From positions 1 through 54,191 of the forward strand of contig LBUS01000013.1 of the NCBI GenBank assembly GCA_000992695.1: DNA of 54,191 nucleotides. The letters run 5' to 3'. A model generated the notes under the pieces. That model was not told the origin of the DNA and searched no databases. It saw only the letters and a list, made by a program, of their open reading frames with translations. Positions 1 through 9,358 of this stretch are shown here, one piece after another (the first letter of the stretch is position 1; each line of letters begins with the position of its first letter). The position numbers and the translations under genes are program-made. The stretch is from Candidatus Peregrinibacteria bacterium GW2011_GWF2_38_29 (GTDB lineage Bacteria > Patescibacteriota > Gracilibacteria > UBA1369 > UBA12463).

Positions 1-86
1 CTGAATATCTTCATTTCTATAACAATGAAAGACCACACATGGCCTTGCAAATGCAAACGCCTATAGAAGTGATGCAAAGGTATTGA
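1..86 (+). CDS. Transposase C-terminus (IS3/IS481, rve-type), partial
   Basis: Reading from base 3 gives a frame with FYNNERPHMALQMQTPIEV followed by Met-Gln-Arg-Tyr and a TGA stop. The Asn-Glu-Arg-Pro-His...Thr-Pro block is the characteristic C-terminal end of rve-fold DDE transposases of the IS3/IS481 type. The catalytic Asp residues lie outside the window. The identical peptide is encoded at the far end on the opposite strand. Confidence 0.8.
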   Translation, partial: EYLHFYNNERPHMALQMQTPIEVMQRY

Positions 87-97
87 CTAGAAAACAG
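1..97 (+). mobile_element. IS3-like insertion sequence, right-hand end (truncated by window edge)
   Basis: This stretch is the reverse complement of 54093-54189 at the other edge, so the window is bounded by two inverted copies of one IS. The element ends ...AGAAAACA at 96; seen from the other strand this is TGTTTTCT, the TG start of IS3-family ends. The match stops after position 97, and the last shared base may be chance. No target-site duplication can be judged because only one end of each copy is present. Confidence 0.8.
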
Positions 98-121
98 TGG
101 AATGGGGACGGAGGTAAAAGC

Positions 122-135
122 CCACCACGTGGTGG
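122..135. repeat. Perfect 14-bp palindrome next to the IS end
   Basis: CCACCACGTGGTGG reads the same on both strands. It lies 25 bp past the IS end and 40 bp before the stop of the next gene. It is unusually GC-rich for this AT-rich intergenic context. It could be an operator or a remnant of flanking DNA; nothing here decides. Confidence 0.5.
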
Positions 136-176
136 AAATCTATATCGCACAATAAATCAAAAACTCCGTAATAATT

Positions 177-842
177 TTAAATCACCTTATAAACCAACCC
201 GCCATTTTTTGGAGCCGATAGCGTTTTTATACCAATCGAATCCCCTTTCTTAGCTCGTTTCACGGGTTTCCTATTTATCTGCATTGAATCAACTTTTTGT
301 TGAAAAAAACCGTTATCACACTCAATTTGAATAATCTCTCCATGTCGCAAAACGGCATCCAATTCAATTATTCCAACTTCAATATTTCCCAAATAATCTT
401 CAATCATCCCAATTGGCACAATTCGCACAAGCTTATTTGAATCCTCGGAAAAATCGTCCACCAATGGACTTTCAAAAGAATTTTTCTTAGGCTTTGCGCT
501 CACTTCCCCATATCCATCTGTCGCATCCTCAAGCGAAAAACTCTTCAAATCAGCTCTTCCGCCAATATTACTAAAATCCAACAAAGGCGCTTCAAAAGTT
601 TCAATTTTTTTGACACTCGCAGCCCTCTTCTTTTTCGGTGTGACAGAAACTAAACCATCCGGCCTTCTTTTTGCATGTCTTATCGGATTCTCACGCGAAA
701 CATCGCGCGCAAGTTTTTCAAGAAGTCCTTTTTGCTTATAATCATAAGCCGTATTAAGCAACTTGTCCTTAACGCCCCTTGCAATGCCCTTTTTTCGCAT
801 AAACGCGGGAACGTTTGGTGAATCCACGTCGTAGTTTGCCAT
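177..842 (-). CDS. Hypothetical protein with C-terminal EF-Tu domain-2-like beta-barrel
   Basis: 221 aa. The N-terminal half is basic and low in complexity (KPKKNS, TPKKKR), with no domain I recognise. Residues of roughly 140-221 look like the translation-factor domain-2 barrel found in small elongation-factor-like proteins: VGIIELDAVLRHGEIIQI, then QQKVDSMQINRKPVKRAKKG and DSIGIKT. No GTPase domain is present, so this is not a translation factor by itself. It diverges from the Cys-rich gene that starts at 887 and shares a 44-bp intergenic region with it. The ATG is used without a visible Shine-Dalgarno site. Function unknown; the barrel call is family-level inference. Confidence 0.65.
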   Translation of the reverse strand: MANYDVDSPNVPAFMRKKGIARGVKDKLLNTAYDYKQKGLLEKLARDVSRENPIRHAKRRPDGLVSVTPKKKRAASVKKIETFEAPLLDFSNIGGRADLKSFSLEDATDGYGEVSAKPKKNSFESPLVDDFSEDSNKLVRIVPIGMIEDYLGNIEVGIIELDAVLRHGEIIQIECDNGFFQQKVDSMQINRKPVKRAKKGDSIGIKTLSAPKNGGLVYKVI

Positions 843-886
843 GTGAGAAGGTTATATGGTTTAATTTTAGCGTAAATTTTATAAAA

Positions 887-2479
887 ATGGAAAGAATTTG
901 CAAAATAACATGCAAGCCTTTTGAAATAACAGATGCGGATCTGGATTTTTATCGAAAAATGAATGTTCCACCTCCAACGATTTGCCCAAACGAACGCGAA
1001 CGCCGAAGAATGGCTTGGCGCAACGAAAGATCTTTATATAAAAATATTTCCTCGGAAACAGGAAAAAAAATAATAAGTGTGTTTGATCCGGACGCCGGTT
1101 ATCACGCATGCGAACTTCCGATTTGGTATTCCGATAAAGTTGATAATGCAAAACATGGCCGCGACTTTGATTTTAATCGACCATTTTTCGAGCAATTTAA
1201 TGAGCTTTTACATGATGTCACGCTCCCCGCTCTCGCAATGGTAAACACAACCAACACTGATTACGGCCAATACGTTGATAATGCAAAAAATTGCTATCTG
1301 ATTTTTGCCTCAGACAACTGCGAAGATTGCTATTACGTTGATTACATTTGGGAATGCAAAAACTGCGTTGATTGTTATGGCGCTTTAAAATGCGAACTTT
1401 GCTATGAATGTTTGGACTGCAAAAATTCATACAAAACCATTTACTCACAATTTTGCATGCAATGCTCGGACTCAGCCTTCTGTTTTGACTGCAAATCCTG
1501 CGAATATTGCTTTGGCTCATCCGGTTTGCGTCACAAAAAATACGTATTTTTCAACGAACAATTAACGCAAGAAGAATATGAAAAACGCATAAAACAAGCC
1601 TTTCCACTCACGGAAGAAAAAATAAAAGAATATGCAAAACGCGCATACGAATTATCTTTAAAAATTCCACGAAAATTCGCACAGATTTCAAAATCAGAAA
1701 ATTCAACCGGCGACTTTCTCACAAACTGCAAAAACTGCGAAGAATGTTATGACTGTTACAACGACGAAGAATGTAAATGGGTTTTTAACGGCCCAAAAAA
1801 CAACAAATTTTGCTATGACTGCACAGGCGTAAACACCGGCGAATTGATTTACGAATCCGTCGCAAGCGCTGTTGGAAGCTATAATTTAGCATATTGCATC
1901 CTCTGCTGGATCAGCAATAATAATTTAAGAAATTGCTATTACTGCTTGAATTCAAAAAATCTTTTCGGCTGTATCGGCTTAAAACGCAACGAATATTGCA
2001 TTTTGAACAAACAATATACAAAAGAAGAATATGAAAAAATCATGCCGCGCATCATCGAACACATGACAAAAACACAAGAATGGGGCGAATTTTTTCCGAT
2101 CAAATATTCAACTTTTCCATATAACGACACAATCGCAAACGAATATTATCCGCTTACTGAAACCGAAGCCTTAAAACTCGGCTATAAATGGCGCAAAGAA
2201 ACCGCACCAAAGCATCTCGAAAACGCCTTAACATGCGCTTCCTGCAAAAAGCCGTTTCAAACAATTCCACAAGAACTCAAATTTTATAAAGCATTAAATC
2301 TGCCTACTCCAAGTTTATGCTCAAATTGCCGCTATCATTCCAAATTCTCCAAAAGAAATCCTCACCATCTTTTTGATCGCAAGTGCGATAAATGCAAAAC
2401 TCCAATCAAAACCGTTTACGCTCCAAATCGCCCGGAAATCATATATTGCAATGAGTGCTATACGGCTTCGCTATACTAA
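887..2479 (+). CDS. Cys-rich tandem-motif protein with zinc-ribbon at both ends
   Basis: 530 aa. I start at 887 (MERICKITC) because an in-frame start at 815 would overlap the divergent gene. Three parts are visible. First, an N-terminal ribbon that looks degenerate: CKITC, then CPNERERRR where the family usually has CPxCR. Second, a core with dozens of Cys in CxxC and CY motifs (NCEDCYY, CKNCVDCYG, CELCYECLDC). Third, a C-terminal ribbon with four intact CxxC pairs (CASC, CSNC, CDKC, CNEC). The core is two halves, each closing with a matching block: GLRHKKYVFFNEQLTQEEYE and GLKRNEYCILNKQYTKEEYE. Paralogues of the core lie at 26010-26975 and 35079-36041, and a free-standing ribbon at 25598-25864. 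Metal binding is likely, function unknown. It has no signal peptide, so it is probably cytoplasmic. Confidence 0.8.
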   Translation: MERICKITCKPFEITDADLDFYRKMNVPPPTICPNERERRRMAWRNERSLYKNISSETGKKIISVFDPDAGYHACELPIWYSDKVDNAKHGRDFDFNRPFFEQFNELLHDVTLPALAMVNTTNTDYGQYVDNAKNCYLIFASDNCEDCYYVDYIWECKNCVDCYGALKCELCYECLDCKNSYKTIYSQFCMQCSDSAFCFDCKSCEYCFGSSGLRHKKYVFFNEQLTQEEYEKRIKQAFPLTEEKIKEYAKRAYELSLKIPRKFAQISKSENSTGDFLTNCKNCEECYDCYNDEECKWVFNGPKNNKFCYDCTGVNTGELIYESVASAVGSYNLAYCILCWISNNNLRNCYYCLNSKNLFGCIGLKRNEYCILNKQYTKEEYEKIMPRIIEHMTKTQEWGEFFPIKYSTFPYNDTIANEYYPLTETEALKLGYKWRKETAPKHLENALTCASCKKPFQTIPQELKFYKALNLPTPSLCSNCRYHSKFSKRNPHHLFDRKCDKCKTPIKTVYAPNRPEIIYCNECYTASLY

Positions 2480-2492
2480 AAATAATTCCAAT

Positions 2493-2520
2493 TTGCGATT
2501 CATCATTCACAAGCTATAAT
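2493..2520 (+). promoter_or_regulatory. Promoter of the aminotransferase gene
   Basis: A consensus -10 TATAAT lies at 2515-2520, with a weaker -35 TTGCGA at 2493-2498 and a 16-bp spacer. The ATG follows at 2546, giving a leader of about 19 nt. That leader contains a 6-bp hairpin, GGGTAA at 2523-2528 and TTACCC at 2532-2537 with a 3-nt loop, essentially at the 5' end of the mRNA. Confidence 0.6.
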
Positions 2521-2545
2521 TGGGGTAATCTTTACCCAAATTTTT

Positions 2546-3874
2546 ATGCGACAAAAAATTTCAGATGATAGACCACTTCTTATGCGCTATGAAATCCGTG
2601 AAATCGTTGATGTTGTGCAAAAGATTCAAGAATTAGACAAAAATTTCAAATTTATAGGTGAAAATATTGGCGATCCTGTCGCAAAAGGCTGGCCGGTTCC
2701 TCCATTTTTAAAAGAAATTTTAATTGACGCCATCAAGCAAGAGGGCGACAAAATTTTCGGATACACGCATTCACGCGGATATCCCTTAGCTCGAAAATGG
2801 GTCTGCAAATACGCAAAACGCTTCTCCCCTTCCGCAAATTTGGATTATGAATATGTACTTTTTACAAGCGGCCTTGGCGCGGCAATTTCCGCAATTTATG
2901 AAATGCTCCCTCATGGAAAGCGCATCTTGCAGCCAACTCCTTCTTATCCAACGCACGCATCAATGGAATCGTTCAACGCAAATCTTGAATCAGTTTCGTA
3001 TCAATTGAATCCCGATAATGACTGGCAGCCCGATATAGAGGATATGGAAGCCAAAATCAAGGCAGATGAAAACATCGTTGGAATTCTCGCCATCAATCCA
3101 AACAACCCAACAGGAGCAGTTTATTCAAAAGAAACTTTGGAAAAAATCGTCGCGCTCGCGGAAAAATACAAACTTTTCATTGTTTCGGATGAAGTTTATT
3201 TCCGAATGGTTTATTTTGGAAAACAATTTGAACAAATAACTGAAATCGCAAATAATCGCGTGCCTTTGCTTGTGATGCGCGGTCTTTCAAAAGACGTTCC
3301 TTGGCCGGGCGGTAGATGCGGATGGATTGAATTTCACGGCATTGACCTTGATCCGGACTACAAAAAATATTGTGACGCTGTAAAAAAACGCATTCTTCTT
3401 GAAGTTTGCTCAACAACAATTCCACAAATGATTTTGGAGCAAATGTATGAACATCCAAAATTTGACGATTGGAATAAAGAATATAACGCGCATCTTGAAG
3501 ACAATTCGAGATACATCGCCGAAACACTTTCTCGCTCGCCTTATTTAAAAGTAAATCCAACATATGGCGCATTTTATATGATGCCACTTTTTAAAGAAGG
3601 TGTTTTAAATGACCGCCAGACCTTGCCAATTGAAAACGAAGAGGCCAAAAAATATGTTGAAGAAATAACATCAAAACCGGGATTAAAACTGGATAAACGC
3701 TTTGTGTATTACTTACTCGCCGCAACAGGAATTTGCGTTGTTCCGGCATCCAGCTTTTTCAGCAAACATTATGGCTTCAGATTAACAACTTTGGAACGCG
3801 ATCCTGCCAAAAGAAACGCAACGTACGAAAAAGTTGTTGAAATGATCCAAAAATACGTGGAATCGGCGAAGTAA
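2546..3874 (+). CDS. PLP-dependent class I/II aminotransferase
   Basis: 442 aa, fold type I aminotransferase acting in the cytoplasm. Visible motifs: NPNNPTGAVY (substrate/PLP binding), SDEVYFRMVY (the Asp that contacts the PLP ring nitrogen and the Tyr), and RGLSKDVPWPGGRCGW with the Schiff-base Lys in SKD followed by the glycine-rich turn. Overall it resembles the alanine/aspartate aminotransferase group (AlaA/AspC-like), but substrate cannot be read from sequence alone. At 442 aa it is slightly longer than the usual 390-410, with an acidic insertion near residues 355-385. It is monocistronic and followed by convergent genes. Confidence 0.85.
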   Translation: MRQKISDDRPLLMRYEIREIVDVVQKIQELDKNFKFIGENIGDPVAKGWPVPPFLKEILIDAIKQEGDKIFGYTHSRGYPLARKWVCKYAKRFSPSANLDYEYVLFTSGLGAAISAIYEMLPHGKRILQPTPSYPTHASMESFNANLESVSYQLNPDNDWQPDIEDMEAKIKADENIVGILAINPNNPTGAVYSKETLEKIVALAEKYKLFIVSDEVYFRMVYFGKQFEQITEIANNRVPLLVMRGLSKDVPWPGGRCGWIEFHGIDLDPDYKKYCDAVKKRILLEVCSTTIPQMILEQMYEHPKFDDWNKEYNAHLEDNSRYIAETLSRSPYLKVNPTYGAFYMMPLFKEGVLNDRQTLPIENEEAKKYVEEITSKPGLKLDKRFVYYLLAATGICVVPASSFFSKHYGFRLTTLERDPAKRNATYEKVVEMIQKYVESAK

Positions 3875-3893
3875 AACTTTCACCAAACAAAGC

Positions 3894-4094
3894 TTATTCT
3901 TTTTCCTTTAAAGCGGCTTTTCTGACTTTTGAAACCCTAACTTTTATACTGCCTTTATTAACCCAAACCAAGGCTTCATCAGGCTTTAATTTAAACACTT
4001 CAGCATAACGAGAATAATCCGCATCAGCTTCGGAAACAGCAACAAGATCAAGCAACAATTCCACTCTGATCGATAACGTATTTTCTACCTCCAA
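3894..4094 (-). CDS. Short frame overlapping the end of the giant gene; likely its frameshifted C-terminus
   Basis: 66 codons, opening with TTG inside the last 47 bases of the 1743-aa gene and continuing in another frame. There is no ATG. The peptide past the overlap (YSRYAEVFKLKPDEALVWVN, then KGSIKVRVSKVRK) looks like ordinary coding sequence. It could be a separate overlapping gene: GGAGG occurs at its very start but is not positioned for its own TTG. It fits better as the missing tail of the upstream gene after a 1-nt indel, either natural or from sequencing. Confidence 0.4.
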   Translation of the reverse strand: MEVENTLSIRVELLLDLVAVSEADADYSRYAEVFKLKPDEALVWVNKGSIKVRVSKVRKAALKEKE

Positions 4095-7000
4095 CTTTCA
4101 AATCCAATGCTCTTTTAGCAGCAAGTTTGTCAGCAGCTTCATCCGAGGCTTGCGCACCAGCATCAACAGACTGTTTAACAGCGCTATCAACACCCTCGGC
4201 TTCTACCGCGCCACCATCTATCACACCGATGCCCTCTTCCACTCTCTTTTTTGACGGCCTACCTCGTCTTTTTGGCGCAGGCTTCACCGACTCAACAACA
4301 GCCGCACCATCTGCAATCGCTTCAACCACACCACTCTCTCCATCCACGACCAAAGGCGCAACCCTTTCAGTATCATCAACAGATATTTGACCTTCAAGAA
4401 CGCCTTTCATAACCTCAAATTCACTTCCGGAAAGCCTTGACTTCATCTCTTCCAAAACAGAACTTTGCATAATTTTTCTTGGATCAAGTTTTCCAGAACC
4501 AAGATATCTTGCAAGCTTATAATAACGCCCCTGCCTATATCCACGATTCACATCTGTTTCAATAAGCGTTTCCGCAAACTTTACTTCAGGCATACGCTTT
4601 TTCATATCACTTTCCAAAAACGCATCTGCAAAAATACCAACAGAACCACTCTTATTACGACTTGAATAAAGCCTACATCTTGGGTCAACGTACTCACTAT
4701 CACTACCTTTCCCGGCCAATCCAACAAAAGTCATACCTAAAATTTTTCCGGTATTTTCATCGTACAAAATCGAATACAAACATTTTCTTGAAGAAAAATC
4801 TATATCTTCTCTAACAAGACCTCGATCCACCATCTTCATATACGTAGCAAGATTCTCGTCTGACATCTCATGCTTAACAAGAAAATATTCTTTACCGGCT
4901 ATGACAATCCTATGACAAGGTGGCAGTTTTTTTCGTCTAAATAATTTACCATCTTTCTCAACAATATTGCCTCGCTTATAACTTGCAGGAACAAGTTCAT
5001 AATAATTGCTTCCATCAAACTCAACTTCATTATCATAGGCAACAGGCTGTCCAAGTGGCAAATTATATGTTCTACCACCAAGGCTTCTAATCCTAATTTT
5101 TTCACCAACAAAATCCCTTATTTTTTCAGGCAAAGACGCAATCAAAGCACATCTTTTTCCTTTAATCTCAACTGTTTCAAGTGAAGACAAGTCAAAGTCC
5201 GGACGCAAGCCAGAAAGCAAATCAACATCAACATAGTTTTCATCGTCCTTACGATAAATAAGCTTAAAAACACGGCTATAAATACCCTCATCGCCCTTAC
5301 AATGAAGCGGCCAATCTTCAATTGGAGCCGTACAAAGCTCAGCCATCCCAAGCAAACTCATAAGATCATCCAAAACCCCAGCTCGCGTTCCTGAATTTGC
5401 AAAATCCCTTTCTCTGCTACGGACATACCTCATAGCAATATAAGCTCTTTTTCTTTTAGCAATTGTCGCTTCGGCATCAACCGGAGTTTTGCTTGGAATC
5501 GAACTGTAATAATGATTATCAACATCAGGCCTTTCATCACCAAACATAAAATTAGAAATAGACCTAATTTCCGGCGCAACTTTAAGTGCAAACGCCTCAA
5601 GAACAGCCGCATGGATTGCCTTATACAAAACATAATCGGGCTTTATTCCAAAAATCAAAAGATCGCCATTTTTATCCAAAGCGCACGATAATCTTTTTTC
5701 CCCAAATCCCGGAAAATAAAATACAACTTCAACATAACCAATAAAATTGTTTTTCTCTTTTTTTGGCATACCAAGCCTTTCAATTGAATCATCAGACATT
5801 CCAAAAGCTTTCAAAAACTTCGCACCAATATCAGAATTATAAAAAGCAATATGGCTTACAAAGCCTTCCTTTGAAAGCACGTTTGCAGGATCAATCCTGG
5901 AACGATAACAATAAGCTGGATCCTCAGTATCGCGGTATCTATCAATAGCCTCCTTATAACTCACAATCTGATTGCCATGATCAATATCACGCGTTGGCAT
6001 ACCTTCGATCGTAGATTTCCCAAGATATCTCTGTAAAATTGAAATAATCTCAAGGTTGTTTCTTGTCAAAGCCTCGGATTCACTACCATCAACGCCAAAT
6101 TCACGCTCATATTGCACAAACCTTCTTTGAAAATCAAACCATTTCGCAGAATCAGTATTAAAAATTTCATCCGTAAATCCATTAAAATCATTCTCGCATA
6201 TACTATAAATTTCCTCATACATTGCAGACTTAAAAAGCAAATAATACATTCGATTATCGATTCCAATATAAGACAAATCTTCGGCAGGCTGAATAATATT
6301 AAAATTTCGATCAAACATCATTTTTATTTTTCTGAATTGCCTTTTCTTCGCATCCACTTCAAAAATCAATTCAGCACAAACGCCGGTTTCATTAACGGAA
6401 AAAGAAATTCTTCGCAAACCAATTTTACGCAAAATTTCACTCTTTACGTCAAATTCCTGACCAGCAAGGCCCGAAAGCGCTTCAATATACTTGTTTGGCG
6501 AATCAGAACCCGAATCAGAACCACTCAAATAATCATAATACAAGCTCGAAATCGATTCCAACTCTCTTGCTAAAAATATATGTTTTTCAGCCCCGGCTCC
6601 AAATATTTTTTCGTAATCAGGCAAATAATCGAACAAAGCACCGGGCGCATTACACACAATATAATTATCCATCCCAAGCCCAGCTCTAAGTTTTTCAAAC
6701 CTTTCTTGTCCACCATTCTCAAGTAATTCAGGATGTCTTGCAACCAAACCGGAAAGTTCATCAAAAAGCCCCAGCTTAGAACAAACATCAGGCCTACTCA
6801 TAACAACAAAAGCTTTACCCAACAAATATGCATCATTTTCAAAATCCGGGATTGAACGAACAACCTCAAGAGCATCTTCATATCTACCAAGATTCATAAG
6901 CCCAACAATGGCTTTCTTATGTACTTCCAAAAGCACAGGTCCGACTTTTGGATCAGATAAAAGTTCATTTATAGTTCCTCGTAAAAATATAAAATAAGGG

Positions 7001-9279
7001 TCATCATACGCCATTGGATTTAACGGCTTTCCTGAAAAAAACATGATATGCAAAATAATAACGCCTCTCTCATTTCCGCAAGTAACTTCCTCTGTCGCGT
7101 CGTCCCTATTTTCACCACAAAGCTTCCAAGGCTGTGCAAGCTTAAACCCTGAAATATTTCCGCCATTCACTTCAACAAAATCAAAATAATTCGGCAAAAT
7201 ATATTTGCGCCAAATTTCATCTTCCCACTCAGTTCCAACGAATTGCGACAAGCTTTTTGAAATAATCAAAAGCCCCTTCTTAATCAACTTTTCCTTTTCA
7301 ACGCCATCAACTTTTTCCGCAAGTTTAAAGCATGATTTCATCCCATAATAAGCTGCTCCGCGCAAAACAACGGCACCATCGCGTTCAGCAGTATCGCGCT
7401 CAAGATATTCCAATGGCTCTTCATAATGTCCGCAAAGAAAAGACGTTTCAATACACCTTGCAGCACAAGCATTTTGAAACTCACTTGGAATAAAAAGCCC
7501 GGCTTCAGTAAGCTTTTTATATAAACCAACAAATTTAGCATGACCAGCCGGAAAACCCTCATGGATAAGGAAATAATCAAAATAAACAGTAAGAAAGAAA
7601 ACATACTTACCAATCCCGGAATCAGCATTATCGTGATTAACTTTCAAATGCTCAAACGAAGCATCAACGCCATTTTTCGCATTTTTCACAATACGACTAA
7701 AAGTCGCTCTACGTTCCGCATTTGGAATCTTTGGAACATTAGCAAAATACTTATACTCAAGCCCAAAAGAAGGAATAAGTCCTCTAAGATTTTCATCAAT
7801 ACAAACCATATTAGATGTAACAACCTCATAATCCGTTTGACTACCTCCTCTCTCGTCCCATTGCGCAGAATTCTTTCCAACATATGGCTTCAAACCTTTT
7901 TTCATAGCATCATTAGCGGCCACATAATTACCTTCGCCGTGCAATAAAAGAACATGAATATGACTAACCATATTCAAAAAATTTGGCTTATATTCAACAG
8001 CCGATTTGTTGCAAAGATTTCTAAATTTTCTATTTTTTTCTTCATTGCTGTAATAAATACGTTGGAAATTCACACTATAAATAAGATCTGCATTAAAAAC
8101 ACTTCTTATATTTTTTGAAAGAAAATCAACCAAATCTGCAATCTCACCGCGTTCTTTCTTAAATTTATAAAACGCATCAAAAAACTGCCTTCTTTCACTG
8201 TGAATAACCGCAACCTGCAAAACCGCCTCAAATTCTTTTGGGCATTTCGAAGCGCCTTCTTGTCCATAAGCATTCAAAGCTTCCGCAAAAACCATACAAG
8301 GAAATTCCGACGAAGAAACAGAGCCGGCATAAGCCAAAACTCGTAAAGATTCTTTATATAAATATTCTTTTTTGACAGAATCACCGGTCTCTGCTTGATA
8401 CATCAAATGCAGCATCTTCCATACTTTAAAAACCTTTGCAGAAGGTATTTTTTTTAATTCAATAGGCTTAAGAGCAGCAATATCACGATCAACAAGTCCT
8501 CTAGCACCCATAACTTGAATTGTGGGATAAATCCCGTGAATCGAAGATTCGGTAGCAAGCTCACGCGCAAATTCAGGGCTACGCGGATCTAAATCTACAA
8601 ATAAATTTTCACGCCTATGCATTTCTTCAATTTGAGCCATGGTCTTTCTAACTCCGCTCGCTATCCCATCCTGAAAAGCCTTAGGCGCAAGAGGATCCCT
8701 GGCCATTTCAAGCAAAGCTTCAGGGCCATTCTTAACTTTACTTGCCCAAAAAGCAGCGTCCATAAGACCAACTTTTTCTCTCCAATCCGGCCCTTCCGGA
8801 ATATCAAAAAATTCATCAAGAAATTCAACCAAAACTCGCCTTGGAGTCATTGCTAAAGTCTGAATTTTAGGCAATGTAATATTATATTGCCTTGCTACAG
8901 CCAAAACCAAGCTCAAAACCGTAGCCTGATCAACTGATCGATAACTTCTTGTTTTTTTCACTTCGTCCAAATTATCAAGATTAAAAGTTGCCGCACCATA
9001 TCTGCTTAAAAACTGCCTAAACAGCTCTTTACGCGCTAAACCATCGGAAGTTTGATGATATTTTTCCATAAAAAACCACAAATCTGTTTTATCAAAAACA
9101 GGCATCCCCTCCATTGGGATATGAACCTCATTTTCCCGGGCTAATTTTAGAAATTCTCTAGTCAAATCCGCGCGCTCAGCATCATCCAACTGTCTCCACG
9201 CAGCAAGATCATCAGCACTCCAACGCCCAAGATCATCACTAAGATCTAAAGGTCCCCCATTTTTCCCCTCGTCAGCCAT
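4048..9279 (-). CDS. Giant 1743-aa protein of unknown function
   Basis: I do not recognise a family. The protein is soluble-looking, with no signal peptide or TM segments. Much of the N-terminal two thirds is helical with TPR-like stretches such as LLEVHKKAIVGLMNLGRYED. A later part near residues 1380-1550 looks beta-rich and Tyr-rich (RIRSLGGRTYNLPLGQPVAY). The tail is Ala/Glu-rich with an AT-hook-like RRGRPSKKR, which could bind DNA. The ATG at 9279 follows a good promoter (TGGACA, 16 bp, TATAAT at 9338-9311 on the minus strand). The frame ends in TGA; a short frame after it suggests a frameshifted C-terminus. It is by far the largest gene here, at nearly a tenth of the window. Confidence 0.75.
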   Translation of the reverse strand: MADEGKNGGPLDLSDDLGRWSADDLAAWRQLDDAERADLTREFLKLARENEVHIPMEGMPVFDKTDLWFFMEKYHQTSDGLARKELFRQFLSRYGAATFNLDNLDEVKKTRSYRSVDQATVLSLVLAVARQYNITLPKIQTLAMTPRRVLVEFLDEFFDIPEGPDWREKVGLMDAAFWASKVKNGPEALLEMARDPLAPKAFQDGIASGVRKTMAQIEEMHRRENLFVDLDPRSPEFARELATESSIHGIYPTIQVMGARGLVDRDIAALKPIELKKIPSAKVFKVWKMLHLMYQAETGDSVKKEYLYKESLRVLAYAGSVSSSEFPCMVFAEALNAYGQEGASKCPKEFEAVLQVAVIHSERRQFFDAFYKFKKERGEIADLVDFLSKNIRSVFNADLIYSVNFQRIYYSNEEKNRKFRNLCNKSAVEYKPNFLNMVSHIHVLLLHGEGNYVAANDAMKKGLKPYVGKNSAQWDERGGSQTDYEVVTSNMVCIDENLRGLIPSFGLEYKYFANVPKIPNAERRATFSRIVKNAKNGVDASFEHLKVNHDNADSGIGKYVFFLTVYFDYFLIHEGFPAGHAKFVGLYKKLTEAGLFIPSEFQNACAARCIETSFLCGHYEEPLEYLERDTAERDGAVVLRGAAYYGMKSCFKLAEKVDGVEKEKLIKKGLLIISKSLSQFVGTEWEDEIWRKYILPNYFDFVEVNGGNISGFKLAQPWKLCGENRDDATEEVTCGNERGVIILHIMFFSGKPLNPMAYDDPYFIFLRGTINELLSDPKVGPVLLEVHKKAIVGLMNLGRYEDALEVVRSIPDFENDAYLLGKAFVVMSRPDVCSKLGLFDELSGLVARHPELLENGGQERFEKLRAGLGMDNYIVCNAPGALFDYLPDYEKIFGAGAEKHIFLARELESISSLYYDYLSGSDSGSDSPNKYIEALSGLAGQEFDVKSEILRKIGLRRISFSVNETGVCAELIFEVDAKKRQFRKIKMMFDRNFNIIQPAEDLSYIGIDNRMYYLLFKSAMYEEIYSICENDFNGFTDEIFNTDSAKWFDFQRRFVQYEREFGVDGSESEALTRNNLEIISILQRYLGKSTIEGMPTRDIDHGNQIVSYKEAIDRYRDTEDPAYCYRSRIDPANVLSKEGFVSHIAFYNSDIGAKFLKAFGMSDDSIERLGMPKKEKNNFIGYVEVVFYFPGFGEKRLSCALDKNGDLLIFGIKPDYVLYKAIHAAVLEAFALKVAPEIRSISNFMFGDERPDVDNHYYSSIPSKTPVDAEATIAKRKRAYIAMRYVRSRERDFANSGTRAGVLDDLMSLLGMAELCTAPIEDWPLHCKGDEGIYSRVFKLIYRKDDENYVDVDLLSGLRPDFDLSSLETVEIKGKRCALIASLPEKIRDFVGEKIRIRSLGGRTYNLPLGQPVAYDNEVEFDGSNYYELVPASYKRGNIVEKDGKLFRRKKLPPCHRIVIAGKEYFLVKHEMSDENLATYMKMVDRGLVREDIDFSSRKCLYSILYDENTGKILGMTFVGLAGKGSDSEYVDPRCRLYSSRNKSGSVGIFADAFLESDMKKRMPEVKFAETLIETDVNRGYRQGRYYKLARYLGSGKLDPRKIMQSSVLEEMKSRLSGSEFEVMKGVLEGQISVDDTERVAPLVVDGESGVVEAIADGAAVVESVKPAPKRRGRPSKKRVEEGIGVIDGGAVEAEGVDSAVKQSVDAGAQASDEAADKLAAKRALDLKVGGRKYVIDQSGIVA

Positions 9280-9310
9280 ACAAAAACCGCTTTTAATTTT
9301 ATAAGACTAT

Positions 9311-9338
9311 ATTATACATATAAAATTAAAATTGTCCA
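9311..9338 (-). promoter_or_regulatory. Promoter of the giant gene
   Basis: On the minus strand TGGACA (9338-9333) and TATAAT (9316-9311) are separated by 16 bp, upstream of the ATG at 9279. It matches the sigma-70 consensus at 11 of 12 positions. Confidence 0.65.
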
Positions 9339-9358
9339 GCTCAAACGTGCTCAACAAA

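Noticed and set aside
815-886. Upstream start for the Cys-rich gene
   Set aside because: It would overlap the start of the divergent gene, and the added residues (VNPRRSLPCEKVIWF) are unlike the family N-terminus, which begins at the ribbon.
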